Positions 56,055 to 63,013 of a stretch of 64,000 bases of DNA are shown in pieces. The stretch is from the NCBI RefSeq assembly GCF_000424465.1, contig NZ_KE384195.1:1-64000 (forward strand), given 5' to 3'. This DNA is from Butyrivibrio hungatei NK4A153. Lineage in GTDB: Bacteria > Bacillota > Clostridia > Lachnospirales > Lachnospiraceae. The position numbers were made by a program, and so were the translations under genes. The notes beneath the pieces are model-generated. The model made no database searches. It worked only from the letters and a program-made list of their open reading frames with translations, and had not been told where the DNA came from. The number at the start of each line of letters is the position of its first letter. Position 1 is the stretch's first letter.

Positions 56055-56582
56055 TTATGATGTAAATTTTAATATATTTCTCTTTATTCCCGCGCTCTGG
56101 AACGCTGCCGCTCCTATGTAGAAAAAGATCGCGCTTCCGCCGGACTGTACAAGGCTGCCCGACAAAGCAGACAATAGTGCAACTTCGCTTCCAAACAGAA
56201 TCTTTTCCGCAATATAATATCCGGTCGCCGAGATAAAGAATGAAATTATTGGAGCTATAATATTTCTTTTCGTAAGAAGCGCATCGCTTTTACTTGTAAA
56301 AGGTAATACGATAAGCATCTTTATTATCACCGTGGCAACAGCCCACATAGGTGCTGTCAAAAGATCGGCGATTCCTCCCCCGAGTGCACCTACAATCATT
56401 GCATATGGCGCAGGCAAAAGTACCGCAGAAAGATATATGACCGAATCACCAAAGTGCACATATCCTCCGTTCACACCAACAGGTATATGAAAAATATATG
56501 CCGTAAATATGACGGTTAACGCAGTCATTGCTCCGGCGAGGGTCATAAGTCGTATTTTTGTATTTGCTTTTTTCTCTGTCAT
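56055..56582 (-). CDS. ECF transporter S component
   Basis: A 175-residue membrane protein with about six hydrophobic helices. The early block YVHFGDSVIYLSAVLLP followed by GALGGGIADLL is the usual ECF S-component pattern for substrate binding and contact with EcfT. No ECF ATPase or EcfT genes are nearby, so a shared energising module elsewhere is likely. The ligand cannot be read. Its partner is the adjacent radical SAM gene. Confidence 0.8.
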   Translation of the reverse strand: MTEKKANTKIRLMTLAGAMTALTVIFTAYIFHIPVGVNGGYVHFGDSVIYLSAVLLPAPYAMIVGALGGGIADLLTAPMWAVATVIIKMLIVLPFTSKSDALLTKRNIIAPIISFFISATGYYIAEKILFGSEVALLSALSGSLVQSGGSAIFFYIGAAAFQSAGIKRNILKFTS

Positions 56583-56696
56583 GGAAACGTCCCTCCCATA
56601 TCAAATATTTATATGAAACTTTACAGCAAATCTGATTATATAGAAATAGTCAGATTATGTTTTTTTGATATGACCAGATGGATTCCGACGATTTGA

Positions 56697-57941
56697 TCAA
56701 CTTGCCATTCGAGACTCGTCATAACAATCGACAATCTCTTTTTTATCGGCTTTTACCGCAGCAATCGCCGCAACCACAGCAAATGCTGCCATAATTATTG
56801 AAAATGTCCACGCATATTTAAGTCCGCAATTATCAAACAGATATCCGCTATAATACTTAACAATACCGGTTATAAACGCTGAAACAAAGTCTGTAATACC
56901 ATACAATCTTCCTCTCAGATCGGCAGATACTTTTCCTGCCAGATACGCGCCTACAGCCGTGGCCGTCAGGATTTCTCCCAATGTAAAGAGAATTATTGAT
57001 ATATAATATCCCCCGATCAGACCAAATGACAGAAGGAACGAAGCAAAGCTGAGCACCTGAAATACTGTTCCTATCATATATTTTTTTGCAAGAGATACTT
57101 TTTCCAGCAGCATGGTCATGAATGGAGTAAAAAGAACTACTATTATGCAGTTCAAACTTGCAACCGAACCATATATCGCCGCACCGGTTTCCGGATAAGC
57201 TTTGGAAATATCAAGTGGCATTAGATATCCAAACTGAGAATATGCCCCTTCTTGAAAACACATGGCTATAATAAAGAAAATAAGCGCAGTGCTGCTTTTA
57301 ATGGCACTCCATATAGTCTCATTGCCCGCTTTCTTTACCATAGCGTTCGATTTGGCTTCTCTGCCGGCAAAACCTTTATCTTTCACAAAAAGCCCAATCA
57401 GAACGGTAGAAATTGATATTGCAAGTCCATTTATGATAAAGCACAATTGCAAATGGTTGTTAAACAAAAATCCTGCGATAGTCGGTGCAAGTATCAGTCC
57501 GATATTTTTTCCGAGGTACAGCAGCGAAAAGGCTTTTTCTCTTTTATCCTTGGGTGTTATATCAGCAACAAGCGCACTATAAGCAGGATGCTCAAGTGTC
57601 TGGAAAAAGGATCCCGCCATTATTACACATATCGCAAAGAGGGAAAGCGGTAAAAAACCACTTGTGATATAAAGGATAATAGATATAATATCGCAAAATA
57701 TTATTAGTTTTTTCTTGTTAAATTTGTCTGCAAGATGTCCGCCCCATATATTTGCCGGAAGAAAGAACAATCCGCTGATTATTGAAAACATCGCAGTATC
57801 AGTGGCATTCATTCCAAGCTTCTTGTTTAGGATCATAGTAAGAATCGGCCAGATCATCGCGCCAAGATTCGTTGCTATCCTTCCTATAAACAAAATGTAA
57901 TTTTCTCTTTTAAGTCCCTTGTATTGTGTAAATAATCCCAT
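56697..57941 (-). CDS. Major facilitator superfamily transporter
   Basis: A 414-residue MFS protein with twelve predicted helices. The ATG at 57941 has AAGGA eight bases upstream; the frame extends further to 57965 without support. The loop 2-3 motif appears as GGHLADKFNKKK, the typical MFS A-motif, and a central loop is present after helix 6. The drug/H+ antiporter-like family is most likely. The transported compound is unknown. It is 114 nt upstream of the ECF gene and may or may not be co-transcribed. Confidence 0.9.
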   Translation of the reverse strand: MGLFTQYKGLKRENYILFIGRIATNLGAMIWPILTMILNKKLGMNATDTAMFSIISGLFFLPANIWGGHLADKFNKKKLIIFCDIISIILYITSGFLPLSLFAICVIMAGSFFQTLEHPAYSALVADITPKDKREKAFSLLYLGKNIGLILAPTIAGFLFNNHLQLCFIINGLAISISTVLIGLFVKDKGFAGREAKSNAMVKKAGNETIWSAIKSSTALIFFIIAMCFQEGAYSQFGYLMPLDISKAYPETGAAIYGSVASLNCIIVVLFTPFMTMLLEKVSLAKKYMIGTVFQVLSFASFLLSFGLIGGYYISIILFTLGEILTATAVGAYLAGKVSADLRGRLYGITDFVSAFITGIVKYYSGYLFDNCGLKYAWTFSIIMAAFAVVAAIAAVKADKKEIVDCYDESRMAS

Positions 57942-58026
57942 GATGTCAATCCTTCCTCGAAGCAACTCTACGTATTAAGTCAAGAAGATAGCATTTTTAC
58001 AATAAACAGTCAAGTTCCTGTCAAAC

Positions 58027-58062
58027 TAAAAAGAGACCCCGACAATGTTCGCCAAGGTCTCT
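58027..58062 (-). terminator. Terminator after the acidic repeat-protein gene
   Basis: AGAGACC (58032-58038) pairs with GGTCTCT (58056-58062), followed by U5 on the minus strand. Confidence 0.75.
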
Positions 58063-58091
58063 GATAATATCATGTGTGATTTCTTGATTTC

Positions 58092-59477
58092 TTATACAAG
58101 TGTACTGCCTTTATGTCTCTTAATCTCAAACTGACCGCCTGATGTGATTGTTTCTTCTACATATGCGGTAAGGATATCTCCGTAGCCACGCTGATCTTCC
58201 TTGCTAAATCCGGGTTCAAGTGATTGGAATTCCCCATCAGCATAGGTGATCGCCAGCGCATTGTTCTCACTTGTCTTAAGAATAAAGATAGTCTCTGCAC
58301 CGTTTTTAACGGCAGTATATTCATAGCCGTTGCTTTCAAGGAAGCTCTCAATCTGGTTTGCATCTCCCGATACGGCATCTGCCATAGTCATATCAGAAGC
58401 AGAAGTTGCTGCTTCCTCTACAACTGCCTCTGTAAGAGCATCCACCTCCGCATTCAAAACTTCGTCCAAATTATTCATCTCGTCAGCTGACATGTCTCCT
58501 CCAATATCTTCAGTAATAGTTTGATCACTCTCCGGCTCCTTCATTGCGTCCATAAGAGCATCCATTTCAGCGGGATCGGGCAAACCACTCTCGACATTCG
58601 CCGCCTCTTTGGCAACAACTTCTCCAAGAAACGCATCTTCAGCAGCAGGTGCTTCAGGTATAGCTTCTTCTATATCAGGAATTTCCTGAGTTTCTAATTT
58701 ATCTTCTATAACAGGCTCATCCAAGATTACCTCCGAAAACTCAGGCATAGGTTCCGTTGCTTCCGTAATAGGAATCTCAGCCGACATATTCTCTGTAATC
58801 TCAGTTATGGGTGCCTCTGTAATACCGGTATCTGCAGTCTCGGTAATCGGCACTTCTGCAGCGTTATCAACTTCAGGTATCTCTGCCGCCAAAGCCTCTA
58901 AATTATCCATAATCGCCGCCTCTTCCTCTGAAAGGTTCACCTCTTCAGACTCTGCGTTACCGGAAGCATCTGCCTGCGCCATCGAAGCAAGCATCGCATC
59001 AACATCAGTTGCTGTCTCGGCTTCCGCCATTGCAGCAAGCATTGCATCGACATCAACAGCCGGTTCTGCTTCCTTAACCTCATCTACAGCTTCATCTGTA
59101 ACTTCCTCAGCAGTTTCCTCTGTATCCAACAACTCTTCTATCGGTTCAATATCAATAGATTCTCCTTCTCCCAACGTCTCAACAGGTTTTTCCTCCGCCT
59201 GCACATCTGCAGCAATACCCTCGAGTCCCTCAGCAATCGCTGCATCAGTATCAAGAATATCCTGAGAACCGGGCGCAGCATCCGCTATCGCATTAAGTAC
59301 ATCAATTGGAGCATCATCAATTGCAGCGGCATTCCCCACATCCGTTGCAGTTCCCACATCTTCGCGCAAAAATCCTGCCGATGACTCTTCTGCCTTCATG
59401 GCAGCCAAGAGATCGTCAATATTTGCATTAGATAAATCCTGTTCGCTCAGAATATCCTGAGTGTCCATACCTTCCAT
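58092..59477 (-). CDS. Acidic protein with repeated FliM-like IDxLL motifs
   Basis: A 461-residue, strongly acidic protein. The N terminus has LSNANIDDLLAAM (15-27), resembling the LSQxEIDALL CheY-binding peptide of FliM/FliY. Related motifs DVDAMLAAM, DVDAMLASM and AEMDALMDAM recur later. The middle is disordered, rich in Glu, Ala, Pro, Ile and Thr. The last 95 residues look globular (SNGYEYTAVKNGAETIFILK). No membrane helix or signal is seen. GGAG lies seven bases before the ATG. Function is unknown; a cytoplasmic hub for response regulators is one hypothesis. It has its own terminator. Confidence 0.8.
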   Translation of the reverse strand: MEGMDTQDILSEQDLSNANIDDLLAAMKAEESSAGFLREDVGTATDVGNAAAIDDAPIDVLNAIADAAPGSQDILDTDAAIAEGLEGIAADVQAEEKPVETLGEGESIDIEPIEELLDTEETAEEVTDEAVDEVKEAEPAVDVDAMLAAMAEAETATDVDAMLASMAQADASGNAESEEVNLSEEEAAIMDNLEALAAEIPEVDNAAEVPITETADTGITEAPITEITENMSAEIPITEATEPMPEFSEVILDEPVIEDKLETQEIPDIEEAIPEAPAAEDAFLGEVVAKEAANVESGLPDPAEMDALMDAMKEPESDQTITEDIGGDMSADEMNNLDEVLNAEVDALTEAVVEEAATSASDMTMADAVSGDANQIESFLESNGYEYTAVKNGAETIFILKTSENNALAITYADGEFQSLEPGFSKEDQRGYGDILTAYVEETITSGGQFEIKRHKGSTLV

Positions 59478-59570
59478 ATACTGTCTCCTTTCAAAGCTAT
59501 CCTCTTATACAGATATTTCTTGCTGTCATTTAATAACAGCATATCATTCTTTCGGTATGTTTTTATTATC

Positions 59571-59587
59571 TTATAGTTTAACTATAA
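59571..59587. promoter_or_regulatory. Perfect 8-1-8 palindrome upstream of the acidic-protein gene
   Basis: TTATAGTT-T-AACTATAA, about 95 bp before the start codon. It could be an operator for a dimeric regulator; no regulator is known. The rest of the 59478-59703 spacer is A/T-rich; a further hairpin (TGCTGT/ACAGCA type) lies near 59521-59541. Confidence 0.4.
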
Positions 59588-59703
59588 TTAACAGTAAATT
59601 TTTTATAAATTCAGAATATTCCTTTTTTTAAACAAGATTTTATAATTATTCGAAAATTATATCTTGCCCCTAATCATCATAAGTATATATATATTCAAGT
59701 GCT

Positions 59704-59826
59704 TTGAATCAAACATATATAGTCCTATCTCCAATATCTTTCGATCTTGTAGTAGCTTCGATCCCCGACTTTCCCAAAGACGAGATTCAAAAAATCTTTG
59801 ATAGCATCACAAAAAATAATAATTAA
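59704..59826 (+). other. Short open frame without a good start (possible gene remnant)
   Basis: A 40-codon frame, open from a TTG, encodes a protein-like sequence ending VASIPDFPKDEIQKIFDSIT. No ATG/GTG start and no ribosome site are visible. It may be the C-terminal relic of a gene or chance. Confidence 0.25.
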
Positions 59827-59837
59827 AGTAAACTGTA

Positions 59838-59873
59838 AACAAAACGGAGACAGCTCATCTGAGTTATCTCCGT
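59838..59873 (-). terminator. Terminator of the radical SAM-yhhQ operon
   Basis: ACGGAGA/TCTCCGT (59844-59850 with 59867-59873), followed by U4GU3 on the minus strand, 25 nt after the radical SAM stop codon. Confidence 0.75.
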
Positions 59874-59897
59874 TTGTTGATAGAGCAGCTCTATCAT

Positions 59898-60647
59898 CTA
59901 TATATCATGCCCCACTTTGTGCTCGTTCCCTTCATCCCATTCATCGTAGATATCAATTGCAGGATTCATTTTAAGTTCTTTGTAGAAATCGCTGTTATAG
60001 AATCTTTCTATCGCGTCAACATCACGCTCAGGCCCGTTCTTTACCGTTGTATATATACTTAGATTAACTCGGTCAAAATACTCCAGTCCTATCTCAATAT
60101 CTTTTTTGAGCTGTTCGATAGTCTGACCTTCCATCCCGAACATTATATTGATCCATTGAAAATGCTCTGCTATCTGCTCAGGTGTAACGCCCGGAAGTCC
60201 TTTATGCAGAATATCTTCTCTGATATGCTCATCGAAGGTTTCAACGCCGCAGCGAAAAACCGTATTAATACCATACTGCTTAAAAAACTCGGTGAAAAAG
60301 CGATTTGCATCTCTATAAATATAATGTCCTTCAAGGATAACTGTCTTAATTCCCTTATCCCTGCAAGTTTCCCTGATGTAGTTGATCGTAGTAAACGGAA
60401 GCTCTGTATATGACGCCGAACATGTAACTTCAAGGACCGATGCCCCCACTTCCGCTCCTTTTACCTGAGCGAGTACTTTTTTATTTACCGAATCACATGC
60501 AAGGACTGACGAAGATTTATCATCCTGATAATCGCAAAAAGTACATTTTCCCCAGGAACAACCAAGAGAGACCAACAGCACATTTTCTCTTTTCATAGAG
60601 GTCGTATTCTCATCAACAAGCTGATAGCGCACAAGATCGTAGATCAT
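59898..60647 (-). CDS. Radical SAM enzyme of queuosine salvage type (QueL-like)
   Basis: A 249-residue radical SAM protein. The cluster cysteines read GCSWGKCTFC, which is CX4CX2C, one residue longer than the canonical CX3CX2C. No other cofactor domain is seen. The ATG overlaps the yhhQ stop (ATGA), and the pair lies under a preQ1-I-like leader. In Clostridia a radical SAM queuine lyase, QueL, has been reported to recover preQ1 from queuine. The location next to a Q-precursor transporter makes QueL the best guess; direct homology was not computed. Confidence 0.7.
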   Translation of the reverse strand: MIYDLVRYQLVDENTTSMKRENVLLVSLGCSWGKCTFCDYQDDKSSSVLACDSVNKKVLAQVKGAEVGASVLEVTCSASYTELPFTTINYIRETCRDKGIKTVILEGHYIYRDANRFFTEFFKQYGINTVFRCGVETFDEHIREDILHKGLPGVTPEQIAEHFQWINIMFGMEGQTIEQLKKDIEIGLEYFDRVNLSIYTTVKNGPERDVDAIERFYNSDFYKELKMNPAIDIYDEWDEGNEHKVGHDI

Positions 60648-61363
60648 GCCATTGCCTCCTGCTCGTCGTCATCATCTTTTTCCAAAAGAATCCCGCTTTT
60701 GCGGTTAAGATATCCCGCAAGGTACAAAAACGGCGTATCGCAGGCCGCAATAAGCATCTCTATAACAGATCCCGCAAGAGCAACTTCGAGACAATATAAA
60801 AGCGGAAATGTTCCGATAAATGCAAGTATTGAAAATCCGAAGTTCTCAGCACAGTTGCAAAGGATGGTAGATATGTTATTTCTGAACCACATATATTTTC
60901 CACCTGTCTTCTGCTTAATCTTCTGATAAAGAATAACGTCCACCCAGTTTGATAACACAAACATTACTCCGGACGCTGTCGTAATTCTCACAGACATAGC
61001 AAAAATGCTTTTCATGGCACCATCTACCGTATCATATGAATTCGGAACAAAAAGCTGTGTGAATATCGCAAAGATAATATAGGCAATGAGCGCTGCCGCC
61101 GCAATCTTCACAGCATTCTTGCTTGCTTTGTCACTGTACTTCTCATTGAGAATATCTGTCGTAAGGTATGTCGAAGCAAACATGACATTTCCAAGAGCCG
61201 TTGAGATACCGCCGATATCAACCTGCTTGGAAACCTGAATATTTGCAAAAACAACTGCAAGTGCCATCCATGTATAGAGCCCCCACTTTCCAAAAAGCTT
61301 GTCCATTACAAGGACTCCCGAAAAACATACGATAAGTTCCAATATGCCCAGTAATAAATTCAT
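60644..61363 (-). CDS. yhhQ: Queuosine precursor transporter, VUT/YhhQ family
   Basis: A 239-residue membrane protein with about six helices. The family blocks are TDILNEKYSDKASKNAV (about 69-85) and the WFRNNIST element (about 158-165). YhhQ carries preQ0/preQ1 or queuine into the cell. The C-terminal end DDDDEQEAMA is hydrophilic. It is the first gene of an operon with a consensus promoter, a preQ1-I-like aptamer and a terminator. Confidence 0.92.
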   Translation of the reverse strand: MNLLLGILELIVCFSGVLVMDKLFGKWGLYTWMALAVVFANIQVSKQVDIGGISTALGNVMFASTYLTTDILNEKYSDKASKNAVKIAAAALIAYIIFAIFTQLFVPNSYDTVDGAMKSIFAMSVRITTASGVMFVLSNWVDVILYQKIKQKTGGKYMWFRNNISTILCNCAENFGFSILAFIGTFPLLYCLEVALAGSVIEMLIAACDTPFLYLAGYLNRKSGILLEKDDDDEQEAMA

Positions 61364-61424
61364 TTTCTATGACCTTTCTTTAATAATAAAAGTTTGTATC
61401 AAATAATTGCGCAGGGAAAATCAG

Positions 61425-61464
61425 AAACAAAAACAGAAAAAGCTCTGCGAATGTACGCAGAGCT
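61425..61464 (-). terminator. Leader terminator of yhhQ (riboswitch expression platform)
   Basis: AGCTCTGCG with CGCAGAGCT (61464-61456 with 61449-61441), followed by a U-rich tract on the minus strand. It lies between the promoter and the yhhQ start codon, as expected of an attenuator. Confidence 0.85.
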
Positions 61465-61502
61465 ATCAGAATGCATGATAATACATGTTATTTCCAATCA
61501 GC

Positions 61503-61544
61503 CCTGGTTTTGTTTAACGACAGGATGGTGCAAACGAACTGTCG
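61503..61544 (-). promoter_or_regulatory. Candidate preQ1-I riboswitch aptamer
   Basis: The minus strand carries a CGACAG/CTGTCG stem (61544-61539 with 61523-61518). Its loop begins TTCGTTTGCACC, and an A-rich tail GTTAAACAAAACCAGG follows the stem. The published Tte preQ1 riboswitch tail is GUUAACAAAACAAGG and the B. subtilis loop has GUUC-N-CACC; both similarities are from memory. A GUUU/AAAC pairing between loop and tail could form the pseudoknot. The stem is followed by an intrinsic terminator and the downstream gene is a Q-precursor transporter. Confidence 0.68.
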
Positions 61545-61569
61545 GGTCATTACTGATATGACCTTGGGT

Positions 61570-61598
61570 ATAGTACTACGAGTTTTGGGCGGTGTCAA
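61570..61598 (-). promoter_or_regulatory. Promoter of yhhQ-radical SAM operon
   Basis: TTGACA (61598-61593) and TACTAT (61575-61570), 17-bp spacer, minus strand; the start is expected near 61562, directly before the first leader hairpin. Confidence 0.75.
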
Positions 61599-61631
61599 GA
61601 CGTATTTTATTTCGTATATTATTTTTCTTAA

Positions 61632-61646
61632 TGATAATCATTGACA
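61632..61646. promoter_or_regulatory. Fur-like box overlapping the amidase promoter
   Basis: TGATAATCATTGACA matches the Fur 7-1-7 pattern TGATAAT-N-ATTATCA in 12 of 14 positions and overlaps the -35 hexamer of the amidase promoter. Confidence 0.45.
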
Positions 61647-61669
61647 CTATTTCTAAAACATGGTATAAG
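61641..61669 (+). promoter_or_regulatory. Promoter of the amidase gene
   Basis: TTGACA (61641-61646) and TATAAG (61664-61669), 17-bp spacer, with an extended -10 TGG immediately upstream. The start site lies about 85 nt ahead of the start codon. Confidence 0.75.
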
Positions 61670-61760
61670 TGTACTAGGAGTGTTAATACACTATTACTAA
61701 ACAATAACCCCCCTTTAACATATTTATTCAATCTATTACAGCAAAAGAAAGTATAAAGAT

Positions 61761-62711
61761 ATGAACAGACACATGGCAGCACAACCGGCACAATTCATGC
61801 CGAACAATCGCATAATAAATTTTAACGAAAGTAAAAATATAAGGCAACGGAACCAAACAAAAAAAACTGCTCCAAAAAGGAAAAACAAACTCAAAAAAAA
61901 TGTAATTTTTCTTTTTATAGAATTAATCATACTGATATCACTCGGAGCACAAGCATTCCTGATTTTATCCAAAAAAAGTAACGTTGAGATTGCTGCAGAG
62001 ACAAAAATTCCATCTTGGATAGATGTTCAACTTATAGATCAAGGCAACCCATCAAGAAGTGGTGTGATTCTTGAAGGTATAAATGACATTGTAATCCATT
62101 ATGTCGGTAACCCAAGGACTACCGCACAGCAGAACAGAGATTTCTACAACCAGCAGGATTCAGATGTATGCTCACATTTTGTTGTAGGAATGGATGGCGA
62201 GATAATAATGTGCGTTCCTCTCACTGAAAAGTCCGCTTCAAGTAATGACAGAAACAAAGACACCATTTCTATTGAGGTATGCCACCCGGATGTCACAGGC
62301 GAATTTACAGATGAGTCTTACCAGTCTCTGATAAAGCTCGTAAACTGGCTCAGAGCAACATTTAATCTCAGTACGGACCATGTTATAAGGCATTACGAAG
62401 TTACCGGAAAAGAGTGTCCGATGTATTATGTAAAAAATCCGGAAAAGTGGGATCAGTTTAAGGCAGATCTAAAGGCTGCCGAAGAGGGAAAAGAAGTTAC
62501 AAGTACATATCCCAAGCATGCATCTGAAGACGACATAAATTATGGTCTGGATGATAGTGATGATACTGAAGATGATACAGAAGATTATTCTGCGGAAAAT
62601 AGTGAGGATGTAGATTATAGTGAATCTAATGATTATTATGCAGATAATGCGGAATATATAGAGTATTCGTATGAGACACCGGTTGAGGAGTATGAAGAGA
62701 TTTATTATTAA
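61761..62711 (+). CDS. Membrane-anchored N-acetylmuramoyl-L-alanine amidase
   Basis: A 316-residue type II membrane protein: a basic cytoplasmic tail (1-46), one helix (about 47-69), then an amidase_2/PGRP-type domain. Zinc ligands are H in IVIHYVGNP, H in IRHYEVTGKECP and the following cysteine. The domain hydrolyses the bond between muramic acid and the stem peptide. The C-terminal 75 residues are acidic and Tyr/Asp/Ser-rich. The ribosome site is weak. It likely trims the wall during growth. Confidence 0.9.
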   Translation: MNRHMAAQPAQFMPNNRIINFNESKNIRQRNQTKKTAPKRKNKLKKNVIFLFIELIILISLGAQAFLILSKKSNVEIAAETKIPSWIDVQLIDQGNPSRSGVILEGINDIVIHYVGNPRTTAQQNRDFYNQQDSDVCSHFVVGMDGEIIMCVPLTEKSASSNDRNKDTISIEVCHPDVTGEFTDESYQSLIKLVNWLRATFNLSTDHVIRHYEVTGKECPMYYVKNPEKWDQFKADLKAAEEGKEVTSTYPKHASEDDINYGLDDSDDTEDDTEDYSAENSEDVDYSESNDYYADNAEYIEYSYETPVEEYEEIYY

Positions 62712-62773
62712 AAGAGAGTGAGTTGGGGAATTGCGAGCGGTTATGCGATGATGGCATAGTGCGAGCGCCCATA

Positions 62774-62840
62774 CAAGAGAAAAGCACCACATCGTACATT
62801 GCTTATAAATAATCAGTACGATGTGGTGCTTTTTCTCTTG
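62774..62840. terminator. Long hairpin terminator after the amidase gene
   Basis: An approximately 23-bp stem (62774-62797 with 62816-62840), ending in TTTTTCTCTT on the plus strand. It can work in both directions. Confidence 0.8.
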
Positions 62841-62862
62841 TCGTCCGTTGTCGCAAAGCTCT

Positions 62863-62994
62863 GCCAAGCGCATAATCAATCACGCTCCTTCGGAGCTTTT
62901 CAAAATAAAAAAGAGAACTGCCCTTTCAAGCAAGCTTGAGGGCAGTTCTCTTTTTTATTTTGACCACTACGTGGCGATTGATTATGTGCTTGGC
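62863..62994. repeat. Nested inverted repeat containing the groEL terminator
   Basis: Outer arms GCCAAGC(G/A)CATAATCAATC (62863-62881 and its complement 62976-62994; 18 of 19 positions) enclose an inner stem (62901-62923 with 62939-62962) ending in a U6-type tract. The inner stem is the likely terminator of groEL. Confidence 0.75.
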
Positions 62995-63013
62995 GAGTTT
63001 TGCTCGTTATCGC

